DNA of 64,000 bases from Christensenella timonensis (GCF_900087015.1 NZ_FLKP01000002.1:2108001-2172000), one strand, 5' to 3'; positions 49,230-58,800 are shown, numbered from the stretch's first letter. A program made the numbers and translations. Notes: a model not told the origin generated them from the letters alone.

Positions 49230-51730
49230 GTTTTCCCTTCCGCCACATTGACGGCCAGCGGCACGCTCAATTTCATCGCGTGCTCCATACAGTCCGCAAG
49301 CAGCTTTTTCACCTGATCCAGCTCGTCGTTTTTGGCGTACAGGATCAGTTCGTCGTGCACCTGCAATACGAGCTTCGATTCAAAATTCCCCTTGTGCAGC
49401 GCATCGGAAACCCTGTTCATCGCGATCTTGATGATGTCCGCCGCGCTGCCCTGTATGGGCGTGTTGAGCGCAGCCCGCTCGCCGAACGAACGGATGTTGT
49501 AGTTGCCGGATGCAAGCTCCGGGATATAGCGGATGCGCCCGCACAGCGTGCGCACGAAACCATCCTTGTGCGCGCGCGTGATGATCTCGTCCATATAAGC
49601 CCTCACACCGCGAAATTCTTCAAAATACCGCGCGATGTAGTCCGCCGCTTTTTTACGCGTGATGCCCAAATTGCGCGCCAGCCCGAAATCGCTGATGCCG
49701 TAGACGATGCCGAAGTTGACCGCCTTCGCGCTCGCGCGTTCGCTCTTGCTCACGGCTTCGATGTCCTTATCGAGCACCTCCGCCGCCGTGCGCGCGTGGA
49801 TATCCTGCCCCTTTAAAAACGCGTCTTTCAAATGCCCATCGTCCGCGATATCCGCCAAAATGCGCAGCTCGATCTGCGAATAGTCCGCCGATACGATGGT
49901 GCAGCCCTCCGGCGCGGGAAACGCGCTGCGGATGTCGTTTGCCATCGCCGACTTGATGGGGATGTTCTGCAAATTCGGTTCCACGCTCGAAAGCCGCCCC
50001 GTTGCCGTCGCGGTCTGTAAAAACGTCGTATGGATCATGCCATCACGTATCAGGCCGCGGATGCCGTCCACATACGTACCTTTCAGCTTGGTGAGCGTGC
50101 GGTATTCCATGATGTAAGGGATGATCGGGTGCTTGCCTTCCAGTTTTTCCAGCACCTCCACGTCCGTGGAATATCCCGTTTTCGTCTTTTTTACCACCGG
50201 CAGGCCGAGCTTTTCAAAAAGCACCTCCGCCAGCTGCTTGGTCGAGCTGATGTTGAACTCTGCGCCCGCCAGCTCGTAAATGCGCGCCGTCAGTTCTTCG
50301 ATCTGCGCGTCGTATTTTTCCCCCAGCTTCTTAAGTTCTTCATCCGAAACCAGAACGCCCGTTTCCTCCATGCCGTACAGCACCTTCAACAGCGGCAGCT
50401 CGATATCGTAATAGACCCCGTCCAGCTCCTTTTCTTCCAGCTGCCCCCGCTGCCGCTGCGCCAATGCGAACAGTCCGGCGGCACATGCCGGCAACTCCGA
50501 CCTCGCGAGCACGCTTTCCATGTCATACTTGGGATATGACGGGTTTAATACCCAGTCCGCCAGCATCGTGTCGAAATACGTGCCGCCAGTAAGACGCCCG
50601 TCCCCGCAAAAATGTTCCATTGCCTTTAAATCGTGCGCGACGATGCTCTTGCCCGCAAGCAGCGGCATCACCGTTTTTAAAATATCCGCGAGGTCGTATC
50701 CCTCGTCAAGCAGCGTTTCCTTCTGCGGGATCAGGTATTCGCTCTCGCCGTCCACCGCAAAATGCAGCCCGCCCTTAAAATACAGCGCCAGCTCGACCGC
50801 GTCCTCTAATATGCCGAGGTCATTAAGCCCCACTGCCTTTACTTCTACTTCCTTTTTCTCCGCCTCCATGGAGAAACGCTTCAAAAACGAACCGAAGCTG
50901 TACTTCTCGCTCATCGCGCGCAGCCCGTCCATCGAAAAGCCGCCGAACGCAAAATCGTCCAGCGTTGCCCTAAGCGGCATGTCACAGTGGATGGTCGCCA
51001 GCTGCTTGGATAAAAACGCGGATTCTTTTCCGTTCACAAGCTTCTCGTACAGCTTGTTTTTGGGCAGCTCCTCGATGTGCTCGTACAGGTTTTCCACCGT
51101 CCCGTATTCGCCCAAAAGCTTGAGCGCCGTTTTCTCGCCCACGCCCGCGACCCCGGGGATGTTGTCCGAGGCGTCGCCCATCAGCCCCTTTAGGTCGGTG
51201 ACCTGCCCGGGCGTGATGCCCATGTCCTCCATCAGGGTCTCGCGCGTCATCAGCTTTGTTTCGGACACGCCCTTTTTGGTGAGCACCACGCTCACATGCT
51301 CGCCGATCAGCTGCAGCTCGTCGCGGTCGCCCGTGAAGATGTACGATTCCATCTTGCGCCGTCCCGCCTCTTTGGTGAGCGCGCCCAAAATATCGTCCGC
51401 CTCAAAGCTTTCTTGCTCCGTATAGCGTACGCCCACCATATCGAGCGCATCCTTTAACATGGGGAATTGTTCGTTCAGCTCGTCCGGCGTTTTGCGCCGC
51501 CCCGCCTTGTATTCCGCAAAAGCCTCGTGGCGGAACGTCTTTTCTTTCATATCAAAGGCAACGGCGATGTGCGTGGGCCGGTATTCCTCCACGATCCGAA
51601 AGAGCATGGTAAAAAAGCCGTACACCGCGTTCGTGTGCCGCTTTTCCTTATCCATCATCGTCGTGGGGAGCGCCCAATAAGCCCTGTGCACCAGGCTGTT
51701 CCCGTCTATCGCCAGTAATTTATCCGCCAT
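49211..51730 (-). CDS. polA: DNA polymerase I
   Basis: 839 residues from ATG 51728-51730 (MADKLLAIDGNSLVHRAYWAL), with GGAAGGAAG upstream; an open frame that reaches 51985 adds 85 non-family residues. It has the 5'-3' exonuclease domain (1 to about 290), a middle domain in which the proofreading Asp-x-Glu motif is not recognisable (FAVDGESEYL), and a full polymerase domain (DYSQIELRILADI, VNFGIVYGISDFGL, VLQVHDELIL). So it probably lacks 3'-5' proofreading, as in many Firmicutes. It heads the coaE-slt operon. Confidence 0.97.
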   Translation of the reverse strand: MADKLLAIDGNSLVHRAYWALPTTMMDKEKRHTNAVYGFFTMLFRIVEEYRPTHIAVAFDMKEKTFRHEAFAEYKAGRRKTPDELNEQFPMLKDALDMVGVRYTEQESFEADDILGALTKEAGRRKMESYIFTGDRDELQLIGEHVSVVLTKKGVSETKLMTRETLMEDMGITPGQVTDLKGLMGDASDNIPGVAGVGEKTALKLLGEYGTVENLYEHIEELPKNKLYEKLVNGKESAFLSKQLATIHCDMPLRATLDDFAFGGFSMDGLRAMSEKYSFGSFLKRFSMEAEKKEVEVKAVGLNDLGILEDAVELALYFKGGLHFAVDGESEYLIPQKETLLDEGYDLADILKTVMPLLAGKSIVAHDLKAMEHFCGDGRLTGGTYFDTMLADWVLNPSYPKYDMESVLARSELPACAAGLFALAQRQRGQLEEKELDGVYYDIELPLLKVLYGMEETGVLVSDEELKKLGEKYDAQIEELTARIYELAGAEFNISSTKQLAEVLFEKLGLPVVKKTKTGYSTDVEVLEKLEGKHPIIPYIMEYRTLTKLKGTYVDGIRGLIRDGMIHTTFLQTATATGRLSSVEPNLQNIPIKSAMANDIRSAFPAPEGCTIVSADYSQIELRILADIADDGHLKDAFLKGQDIHARTAAEVLDKDIEAVSKSERASAKAVNFGIVYGISDFGLARNLGITRKKAADYIARYFEEFRGVRAYMDEIITRAHKDGFVRTLCGRIRYIPELASGNYNIRSFGERAALNTPIQGSAADIIKIAMNRVSDALHKGNFESKLVLQVHDELILYAKNDELDQVKKLLADCMEHAMKLSVPLAVNVAEGKTWAEAK

Positions 51731-52029
51731 GTTCTTTCTTCCTTCCAAACCGTTTTGCCATCGTATTATTTTATCATGCCCACCGCCTAAAATCAAACCG
51801 CGCGGCCCCTTATTCACGGATTGTTCGGATTCATCCGCGGCAAGAATAAAGCCGCCGTGACCGGCGGCCTTCTCCAGCCCCTCCACATTCTGTTCCAGGC
51901 ATTCCAATACTCTTTTGTCTGAATGTTTGAAATTATTTTTCACATAATTTAATAGTTGCAACGTTCCAGTGGCAGTGTAGTACATCTCCGTCTATAATAT
52001 AAGATATACTTTACGGAAAAAAAATTGCT
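51731..52029. other. polA-XRE divergent intergenic region
   Basis: About 300 nt without a supported gene. GCCGCCG-TGAC-CGGCGGC forms a strong stem-loop at about 51851-51869. A TATAAT at 51993-51998 could be the -10 of the XRE gene, with only a weak -35 (TGGCAG). The open frame through this stretch in phase with polA has no ribosome-binding site of its own. Confidence 0.5.
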
Positions 52030-52275
52030 ATGCAAAAGATGATTCAAAATGCGGATTTTAACCAAAACCTGAAAAGGCTGCGGGCCGAAAAAGGGTTTTC
52101 ACAAAACAACCTTGTGAGCAGGATGCAAACTCTTGGGAGTAATATTTCCCGCAGCGGTTATTCCATGATCGAGATCGGAGCACGCAACATCAAAGTGACG
52201 GACTTAGTCGCATTGCAGCAGATATACAAGGTTGATTTCGCAGAATTCTTCAAGGGGATCGATCCGCACGAATAA
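52030..52275 (+). CDS. Small XRE-family regulator
   Basis: 81 residues, almost entirely a helix-turn-helix: LKRLRAEKGFSQNNLVSRMQTLG, then GYSMIEIGARNIKVTDLVALQQIYKVDFAEFF. Ribosome-binding site is weak. It lies convergent to lrgB with a 45-nt gap and divergent from polA. It might regulate lrgAB, but only position suggests this. Confidence 0.85.
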   Translation: MQKMIQNADFNQNLKRLRAEKGFSQNNLVSRMQTLGSNISRSGYSMIEIGARNIKVTDLVALQQIYKVDFAEFFKGIDPHE

Positions 52276-52320
52276 CAAACGTAGACGAACCACATCCCTA
52301 TGGCGAGGTCTTGCGAAAAA

Positions 52321-53001
52321 TCAACCGATAATCATCGCGAATATCACGGTCAGCACGCCCGCGACGCCGATGGCAAGCCCGCTCATTGCGCCTTCCACCT
52401 CGCCGATCTCGAGCGCTTTTGTAGTCCCCAGCGCGTGCGAACACGTGCCGATGGCAACCCCGGAAGCGACCGGGTTCTTTACGCGGAACAGCTTGATCAT
52501 GCCCGGCGCGGCAATCGCGCCGACGATGCCCGTCACTACGACGGCCGCCACCGTGATCGGCGGCGTGCCCCCGAGCTGTGCGGCCACATCCATCGCGATG
52601 GGCGTGGTCACAGACTTGGGCAGGAGTGAAGAGGTCATTTCCGCCCCCACGCCAAACAACTGGCACAGGCCATATACGCTGCCCATGGAGGCCAGCGAGC
52701 CTGCCGCGCAGCCAACGATCACGGGCAGGAAATTCTTTTTCAGCAGCCACAGCTGGCGGTAGATCGCGAGAGCCAGCGACGCGGTCGCCGGGACGAGGAA
52801 AAAGCCGATAAAATCCCCGCCCTTGTTATATTCCTCAAGCGGGATATTGAACACCGTCAAAAAGACGATCACAAGGATGATGGCGATCATCAGCGGGTTG
52901 GCGATGGGCGACTTTGTTTTTTTGTTGATCCATACGCCGAGCGCGTACATGGCGATAGAAAGCGCCACGCCAAAAAAAGGCGAGCTTAAAAACTCATTCA
53001 T
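52321..53001 (-). CDS. lrgB: LrgB/CidB-family membrane protein
   Basis: 226 residues with about 6-7 hydrophobic segments; the family motif LLPKSVTTPIAMDVAAQLGG and SHALGTTKALEIGEVEGAMSGLAI are clear. LrgB with LrgA modulates murein hydrolase export and autolysis, and related plastid/bacterial proteins move glycolate or pyruvate. It overlaps lrgA by 8 nt. Confidence 0.94.
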   Translation of the reverse strand: MNEFLSSPFFGVALSIAMYALGVWINKKTKSPIANPLMIAIILVIVFLTVFNIPLEEYNKGGDFIGFFLVPATASLALAIYRQLWLLKKNFLPVIVGCAAGSLASMGSVYGLCQLFGVGAEMTSSLLPKSVTTPIAMDVAAQLGGTPPITVAAVVVTGIVGAIAAPGMIKLFRVKNPVASGVAIGTCSHALGTTKALEIGEVEGAMSGLAIGVAGVLTVIFAMIIG

Positions 53002-53365
53002 GCCGCGTCCCTCCCATCCTTTTTTGCAGCGCCATCACGCCCTTTACCGTATATGCCGTTACCAAAAACGTGACCACCGTCGAAACACAGCAGATGACGA
53101 GGAACGGAACCAGGTTATCCTTTAACAGGCCGAATTCATTCATGACCGCCACCCCTGACGGGATGAAGAAAAAAGCCATGTTTTTGAGCAGGAAATCCCC
53201 AAACTGCTCGATGTGGCGTATTTTGATGACTTTTACGAGCAGCAGGATAAAGAGCAGGATCATGCTGAGTACGCTGGTCGGTATGGGCAGCGGTAAAACG
53301 ATGCTTAACAATTCGCCGGCAAGGCACACCGCCAAAACGATACCGACCTGGAATATACTTTTCAC
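52994..53365 (-). CDS. lrgA: LrgA/CidA-family holin-like protein
   Basis: 123 residues with four membrane segments and the LrgA signature PIPTSVLSMILLF...LLKNMAFFFIPSGVAVM region. Proposed as an antiholin-like partner of LrgB, or part of a pyruvate/murein-related transport pair. First gene of the lrgAB operon. Upstream spacer to the sugar ABC operon contains a terminator. Confidence 0.92.
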   Translation of the reverse strand: MKSIFQVGIVLAVCLAGELLSIVLPLPIPTSVLSMILLFILLLVKVIKIRHIEQFGDFLLKNMAFFFIPSGVAVMNEFGLLKDNLVPFLVICCVSTVVTFLVTAYTVKGVMALQKRMGGTRHE

Positions 53366-53462
53366 TTGCTTTCCTTTCCATCCTTTAAAATAACATACCT
53401 ATTGCATTATAAACCGCCCTATCCCCAACATCAAGCCCGCCGCGCGATTCAGGCGCATAAAA

Positions 53463-53492
53463 ATACCCCCCGTGCCGTTGCCCGGGGGGTAT
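53463..53492 (-). terminator. Terminator of the sugar ABC operon
   Basis: ATACCCCCC (53463-53471) pairs with GGGGGGTAT (53484-53492), followed on the minus strand by TTTTTA, about 60 nt after the last permease. Confidence 0.85.
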
Positions 53493-53551
53493 CCTTATCA
53501 GGCTATAATGCGAGGCGATCGTGCCGGGCATATTGCCTTGGATAAGGGGCT

Positions 53552-54514
53552 TTAATTCTGCGTGATCATATGCTGTTTGCTTGTCATCCTCGATTGCAGT
53601 ACCAGTATGACCAGCAGCACGCCTCCTGTGATGCATCCTTCCCAGAGGTAGGATATCTGGTTTAAGTTGATGATGTTGCCGATGATCGTGATGATCATTG
53701 CGCCCCACATTGAGTTTAAGACTTTGCCGCGCCCGCCGGACAGGAGTGTCCCGCCCAGTACGACAGCCGCGATCACGTCCATTTCATAGCCGTCGCCTAA
53801 AAGGATGTTCCCCGAATAGGTACGCGCCGCCACGATCGCGCCCGCAAGCCCTGCGCACGCGCCGCTTAAAAGGTAAGTGAAGAACTTCACTTTGTTCACG
53901 GGGATCCCTTTCATGACCGCTGCTTCCTCGTTTCCGCCGATGGCGTAGCAGTCACGCCCGAATACCGTGTATTTGGCTACGACCGCCGCAACGATGAAGG
54001 CCGCCACCATGATGATCGCCGGGATGGGAATGGGGCCGACCGTACCCGTCGCGATCACTTTGAAGGACGCGACAGAAACCGACAGCGATTTACCCCCTTG
54101 CGTGATCAGCAGGCCCAGTCCCTTCACGCCGGACATCATCGCCAGCGTGACGATGAACGGCTGTATCTTGAGCTTCGTGACGCAGAAGCCCGTCAGAGCG
54201 CCCAGCCCTGCGCAGGCGCCGATCGCCGCGACCAGCATCACGAACGGGATTTCGCACTGTGCCGCCACCAATCCGACGATCACGGACGAAAAACCGAAGA
54301 TCGAACCGACCGAAAGGTCGATGCCGCCGGTCAGTATGACGAACGTCACGCCGATGGCCATGATCCCGATCATACTTGCCTGCTTGAACAGGTTCGTGAT
54401 GTTGCTGACCGAGAAGAAGTTTTCAAACGCAATGGACGCGACGACCATGATCACGATCACTGCGACAAGCGTTGCGTTTCCGCTGATAAAATGTTTCAAT
54501 TTATTTTCCTGCAT
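53552..54514 (-). CDS. Sugar ABC transporter permease 2 (YjfF-like)
   Basis: 320 residues with about 8-10 membrane segments, a member of the RbsC/BPD_transp_2 family: GVTFVILTGGIDLSVGSIFGF and YAIGGNEEAAVMKGIPVNKVK (permease-ATPase coupling loop). It follows the other permease by 4 nt. Two distinct permeases encoded side by side is the YtfT-YjfF arrangement, in which they form a heterodimeric pore. Substrate is not deducible from the permease. Confidence 0.93.
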   Translation of the reverse strand: MQENKLKHFISGNATLVAVIVIMVVASIAFENFFSVSNITNLFKQASMIGIMAIGVTFVILTGGIDLSVGSIFGFSSVIVGLVAAQCEIPFVMLVAAIGACAGLGALTGFCVTKLKIQPFIVTLAMMSGVKGLGLLITQGGKSLSVSVASFKVIATGTVGPIPIPAIIMVAAFIVAAVVAKYTVFGRDCYAIGGNEEAAVMKGIPVNKVKFFTYLLSGACAGLAGAIVAARTYSGNILLGDGYEMDVIAAVVLGGTLLSGGRGKVLNSMWGAMIITIIGNIINLNQISYLWEGCITGGVLLVILVLQSRMTSKQHMITQN

Positions 54515-54518
54515 TTTT

Positions 54519-55550
54519 TTACGCCCCCTTTGCCGCAGTTGTTTTGGCCGTTTTGACCTTGCGCCCCTTGCTCCCTTTATCCGACTGGATATATACCGCG
54601 AGGATGATGATCGCCGCTTCCAGGAGCATCGACCACGAAGTATCGATGCCGTTCATGTTGACCGTCATGGTGATGATGGAAATGATAAAGCAGCCCACGA
54701 CCGTACCTAGGATACGCGGCTTGCCGCCCGCCATGGACGTGCCGCCGATGACGACTGCCGCGATGGCCTGCATCTCCATGCCCGAGCCGACCGAGCTGGG
54801 GTTACAGTTTTGCGTACGGGATACCGCCATCACGCCCGCCAGCGCCGTAAGCACGCCCAGCAGGAGGTATACGCCGATCACGATGCGGTCGGAATGGATG
54901 CCCGACAGCTTTGCCGCCGTGGCGTTGTTGCCGATGGCCTCCACCGATTTACCGAACACCGTGCGTTCCGCGATGATAAAGAACACCACCGCAAACACCG
55001 CCACATAAATGAGCTGGACCGGCACCCCGCCAAACGATGTGCCGGAGATCGCCAAAAATGTTTCGTCTAAGACCTGTACTGTTTTTGCATTGCTGACCAT
55101 GCGCGCCACACTGCGCAAAATGATCATCATGGCAAGCGTCAGCACCATCGGCTGTATCTTGAATTTGACTGTCAGTACGCCGATGAACGCCCCGATGCCC
55201 GCGCCCAAAAGCAGCCCGATAACCAGGCAGCCGATAAACGGGATTCCCGCCTCCGCCATCATGGCTACGACCGTCGCGCACAGGGCCATGGTCGCGCCCA
55301 CGCTGATATCGATGCCCGCGACCGCGATGACGAACGTCATGCCCATCGCCACGCACATGACCGTCGTGGAATGGATGATCAGGTTCCATACCGTCGTCGT
55401 GCTGACAAAGTTCTTTGTGATGCAAAGGTTGATGATGAGAAGAACCGCGAACACCATGAGCGCCCCATACTTTTTCGCAAACTCGCTGCGTTTTAGGGCA
55501 CGGTTGCTCAAATCCTGGATCTTCTGCAATTCCGTATTTGAATTTTCCAT
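54519..55550 (-). CDS. Sugar ABC transporter permease 1 (YtfT-like)
   Basis: 343 residues, RbsC/YtfT family. About ten hydrophobic segments, with GMTFVIAVAGIDISVGATMAL and VEAIGNNATAAKLSGIHSDRI. A basic soluble end (KGSKGRKVKTAKTTAAK) follows the last helix. It starts 27 nt after the ATPase stop. Probably pairs with the downstream permease. Confidence 0.93.
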   Translation of the reverse strand: MENSNTELQKIQDLSNRALKRSEFAKKYGALMVFAVLLIINLCITKNFVSTTTVWNLIIHSTTVMCVAMGMTFVIAVAGIDISVGATMALCATVVAMMAEAGIPFIGCLVIGLLLGAGIGAFIGVLTVKFKIQPMVLTLAMMIILRSVARMVSNAKTVQVLDETFLAISGTSFGGVPVQLIYVAVFAVVFFIIAERTVFGKSVEAIGNNATAAKLSGIHSDRIVIGVYLLLGVLTALAGVMAVSRTQNCNPSSVGSGMEMQAIAAVVIGGTSMAGGKPRILGTVVGCFIISIITMTVNMNGIDTSWSMLLEAAIIILAVYIQSDKGSKGRKVKTAKTTAAKGA

Positions 55551-55577
55551 TGATTTTACCCCTCCGAATGATCGCCG

Positions 55578-57098
55578 TTACATGGCGTGCGCCTCCGAGA
55601 TACGCTGGATGATATTGTCCTCCGTGATCTCTTCGCTTAAAAGCTCTCCCACTTCTTCGCCTTCCCTGATAATGATGACCCTGTCACAGTCCCTTGCCAG
55701 TTCTTCCAAAATAGAAGAGATCATGATCACGCTGATGTTTTCCTTTGCCAGCTGCTGGATGAGCATCTCGATCTCCATCTTTGCGCCCACATCGATGCCG
55801 CGCGTCGGTTCATCTAAGATGATAATGTCCGGGTTCGCGCACAGGCCGCGCGCGATGATGCACTTCTGCTGGTTGCCGCCGGACAAAAATTTGATCAGCT
55901 GCTTGCCGCTTGGGGTCTTGATCTTCAGTTTCCCAATGTATTCCTCAACGATCTCATCCTGCCGTTTCCTGTCGATAAACCCGCATTTGCTGATTTCCTT
56001 TAAGATAGACATGGTGATGTTGTCCTTGATGGACATATCCGGGAATACCGCGTCACGCTTGCGTTCCTCCGGGCAGAGGATGATCTTGTCGCGCAGCGCG
56101 TCGCGTACGCCGCGGTACTTGACTTCCTTATCCTTGACGATGACTTCGCCGCCCTCGATCTTCGAGCAGCCGAACAGGGCGTTGGCGATCTCTGTCCTGC
56201 CCGCGCCCAAAAGCCCCGCAAGGCCGAGCACTTCGCCCTTATTGAGCTCAAAGCTCACGCCCCGCAGTTTGTCGCCGTCAGATACCTTCCTAAATTCACA
56301 GATTGCCGTGCTGTTCTTTAAATCCTCGTTGAATTCCTTGCGGAAGTTCACGATGGACGACGCGTCCCGCCCGATCATTTTGGAGATCAGGCTCAATTTA
56401 TCGAGCTTTGCAACGTCGTAGCATCCCATATATTCGCCGTCTTTTAAGATCGTGACCTTCTCGCAGATCTCATAGATCTCGTTCAGCCTGTGCGTGATGA
56501 AGATCACCGCGATATTTTTCGCCTGCAGCTGCCGCACGATATCCATCAGCGACGAAACTTCATTGTCGTCAAGGGAGGACGTCGCCTCGTCCATGATGAC
56601 CAGCTTCGCGTCCTGCGATACCGCCGTCGCGATCGCGACCATCTGCTGCATCGCTGCGGAAAGCGTACTGATGGGGCGCGTCACGTCAACGTCGATCTTG
56701 AATTCCTTCAATATCTCCCTTGCGCGCCTGTTCGTCTCCTTCCAGTCGATAAAACCGCTTTTCTTTTTGATCTCATTTCCCAAGAACATATTTTCCGCGA
56801 TGCTTAGGGACGGCGCGGTATTGAGTTCCTGGTAGATCGGCTGTATGCCCGCTGCCTGCGCCTGCGCAGGCGACGTAAAATTCACTTCTCGTCCTGCAAA
56901 CCGGATGGTTCCCGCGTCCCGCTGGTGCAGTCCCGTCAAAATCTTGATCAGGACGGATTTTCCCGCGCCGTTTTCTCCCTCCAGCGCGTGTACTTCGCCC
57001 TCCCTTACAACAAGGTCTACACCTTTTAAGGCATTTACACCAATAAACGACTTGCAGATTCCCCTCATCTCAAGCAATATCGATTTTTCCTCTGACAT
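55578..57098 (-). CDS. Sugar ABC transporter double ATPase (RbsA/YtfR-like)
   Basis: 506 residues from ATG 57096-57098, chosen for AAGGAGG at good spacing over an ATG 9 codons earlier. Two tandem ABC domains: the first has GENGAGKSVLIK, signature LSAAMQQMV and Walker B LVIMDEATSSLD; the second has the LGAGRTEIANALFG variant P-loop and LSGGNQQK. Duplicated cassettes with a degenerate second P-loop are normal in RbsA/MglA/YtfR. It powers uptake with the two permeases. Confidence 0.94.
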   Translation of the reverse strand: MSEEKSILLEMRGICKSFIGVNALKGVDLVVREGEVHALEGENGAGKSVLIKILTGLHQRDAGTIRFAGREVNFTSPAQAQAAGIQPIYQELNTAPSLSIAENMFLGNEIKKKSGFIDWKETNRRAREILKEFKIDVDVTRPISTLSAAMQQMVAIATAVSQDAKLVIMDEATSSLDDNEVSSLMDIVRQLQAKNIAVIFITHRLNEIYEICEKVTILKDGEYMGCYDVAKLDKLSLISKMIGRDASSIVNFRKEFNEDLKNSTAICEFRKVSDGDKLRGVSFELNKGEVLGLAGLLGAGRTEIANALFGCSKIEGGEVIVKDKEVKYRGVRDALRDKIILCPEERKRDAVFPDMSIKDNITMSILKEISKCGFIDRKRQDEIVEEYIGKLKIKTPSGKQLIKFLSGGNQQKCIIARGLCANPDIIILDEPTRGIDVGAKMEIEMLIQQLAKENISVIMISSILEELARDCDRVIIIREGEEVGELLSEEITEDNIIQRISEAHAM

Positions 57099-57160
57099 TA
57101 TAAAGCCTCCTTGCCGTTTCTTCACTTTTCCTATACTGTTCCTGCTGCCCCCCTGTGGCC

Positions 57161-57185
57161 GGGCCGCCGTTTTCCACGGCGGCCC
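57161..57185 (-). promoter_or_regulatory. Intercistronic stem-loop between binding protein and ATPase genes
   Basis: Perfect 10-bp GC stem (GGGCCGCCGT/ACGGCGGCCC) with 5-nt loop in the 153-nt gap. Such hairpins usually protect the 3' end of binding-protein mRNA and raise its level relative to the membrane genes. No T-run, so read-through is likely. Confidence 0.75.
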
Positions 57186-57251
57186 GCCGCCTTTAAGAGG
57201 ATAAAGAAAGGGAACAGCTTGGGCCCATTCCCTTAGGTGTCTTGTTTTTCC

Positions 57252-58358
57252 TTAGAAGGCCATCCCGTTTGTCAGTGCTTCGGATGCGTTTTTGCTGTCG
57301 ATGATCTCGGACGGGATCGTCGTTTCCTTCGTCAGGTTTTCGCCGTTGAAGTAAGCGGCGATCATGGAGTAAATAAGCTCGCCGTTCTGCGTGTCACAGG
57401 TAGCGATCGCGGAGATCTCCCCGTCGATGATCTTCTGTACCGCCGGTGTCTGGCCGTCGATGCCCAGTACCGTGATACCTGTAAGGCCCGCGTTTTTCAG
57501 GGATGCGATCGCGCCCAGCGCCATCTCGTCCGTGTGGCAATACACCGTGTCGAATTGTCCCTCATAGGACTGGATGATGTTATCCATAGCCGTCTGCGCT
57601 TCGTCCATCAGGAAATTGCCCGTCTGCTGCACGATCACTTCATAGCTGTCGCCGCCCTTTGCGATCGCGTCGGCAAAGCCTTTGGAACGCCCCATTTCCG
57701 GGTCGGAGCCGAGGATGCCCTGGATCTCTACGATCTTCGCGCTGTCCTTGTTCTCAACCAGCCATTCGCCGCATGTTCCGCCGTCCACTTCATAGTCGAA
57801 GAATGTGCCCGCTACGAACTGGTCGTCCGCTTTGGCGCAGTCGTTGCCGAGCAGGAATACCGGGATATTGTGTTCTTTCGCAACTTCCAGCGCCGCCTGG
57901 CCCGCTTCATATTCGATCGGCGGGTAAACGATGCAGTCTACGCCCTGCGCGCACAGGTCCTCCACGTCGGAGATCTGCTTTGCCTGGTCGTCGTCAGCGT
58001 CCGTGTAAACAAGCTCGATATCATATTTTTCCGCGACCTCGATCATGTTGTTAAGCTGTGCGATCAGCCATGCGCCGTTGGTATTCCGTTCCGCAAAACC
58101 AACCTTTTTCCCCGCAAGGACGCTCATGTCCGTATCGATCACCGTTGCAAGCGGACGGCCTTCGGATGCAGCCTCCGTGCCCTGTTCGCCGTCGGATGCC
58201 TCCGTCGTCGCCTGCGCGCTCTGCGACGCTTGTTCCTGCGTTTCCTGCGCCGCCGGGGATTCGGAAGCCGCAGGGCTTTCCCCCGCCGCCGGAGTAGAGC
58301 ATGCTACCAGAGAAATGCATAACACTACTGCCAGTACCGCGAATAAAACTTTCTTCAT
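57252..58358 (-). CDS. Sugar-binding lipoprotein of a YtfQ/RbsB-type ABC transporter
   Basis: 368 residues. Lipoprotein signal (lipobox LVAC, Cys about 20), a Ser/Ala/Glu-rich linker to about 70, then a Peripla_BP_4 domain: KVGFAERNTNGAWLIAQLNN, GVDCIVYPPIEYEAGQAALE and IPVFLLGND. The layout resembles the galactofuranose binder YtfQ more than RbsB by the ATPase and two-permease context. AAAAGGAGG precedes the ATG. It has its own promoter with an operator-like palindrome and a structured leader of about 310 nt. Confidence 0.93.
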   Translation of the reverse strand: MKKVLFAVLAVVLCISLVACSTPAAGESPAASESPAAQETQEQASQSAQATTEASDGEQGTEAASEGRPLATVIDTDMSVLAGKKVGFAERNTNGAWLIAQLNNMIEVAEKYDIELVYTDADDDQAKQISDVEDLCAQGVDCIVYPPIEYEAGQAALEVAKEHNIPVFLLGNDCAKADDQFVAGTFFDYEVDGGTCGEWLVENKDSAKIVEIQGILGSDPEMGRSKGFADAIAKGGDSYEVIVQQTGNFLMDEAQTAMDNIIQSYEGQFDTVYCHTDEMALGAIASLKNAGLTGITVLGIDGQTPAVQKIIDGEISAIATCDTQNGELIYSMIAAYFNGENLTKETTIPSEIIDSKNASEALTNGMAF

Positions 58359-58375
58359 CTTTTCCTCCTTTTGCT

Positions 58376-58500
58376 GCCACGTTTTTCGTGGCTCCCTTTG
58401 TTTTTATTTTTATGAAATGCCTGCGGCAGGTGGGGCAAATGCGCTATTGCATTGCCGGTGGATGACCCGCCATAAGGGCTTTCATAGGGTAACGCATTTG
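58376..58500 (-). promoter_or_regulatory. Structured 5' leader of the binding-protein mRNA
   Basis: A stem GCCACG-TTTTT-CGTGGC (58376-58392) abuts the ribosome-binding site. Upstream a 65-nt domain is closed by CAAATGCG (58436-58443)/CGCATTTG (58493-58500). A tiny frame of 13 codons (ATG AAA GCC...TAG) fits inside it but lacks a clear ribosome-binding site. Could be a riboregulatory leader or simply mRNA-stabilising structure. Confidence 0.5.
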
Positions 58501-58646
58501 GTAAATCCTTTTACTTAATGTTCTAAAAAAAACGCGTCGATGAAAATTAACAGGCGTTTTTACCCCTCATTCACAAATTTTTTTGCGTTTTCTGGAATTA
58601 TTCTTTATATAATGCTTAATTTTCTCTGGATTTTTTATTGGAGCCC

Positions 58647-58707
58647 GTTAAACGGTTGGTAAATCGTTTAACAAGTACATGTTATCATACGCTACTTTTC
58701 ATGTCAA
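58647..58707 (-). promoter_or_regulatory. Promoter and LacI-like operator of the sugar ABC operon
   Basis: Minus strand: TTGACA (58702-58707), 17-nt spacer, TAACAT (58679-58684). An inverted repeat GTTAAACG (58647-58654)/CGTTTAAC (58665-58672), 10-nt spacer, lies at the expected start point. A related half site, ATCGTTTTAC, is at 58751-58760. Confidence 0.75.
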
Positions 58708-58800
58708 CATTAATTTTCGTATTTCGGGGTAATTTTTTTATTTTTATATAATCGTTTTACATTTGTAATATTTTTGTCTTTTTTCCTTTTCGTGGAAGCA

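Noticed and set aside
51731-51985. N-terminal extension of PolA (85 residues)
   Set aside because: No ribosome-binding site, and the family start MADKLLAIDGNS has a good one at 51730.
58452-58493. Leader peptide gene of 13 codons in the binding-protein leader
   Set aside because: No ribosome-binding site; reported only as a possibility inside the leader finding.
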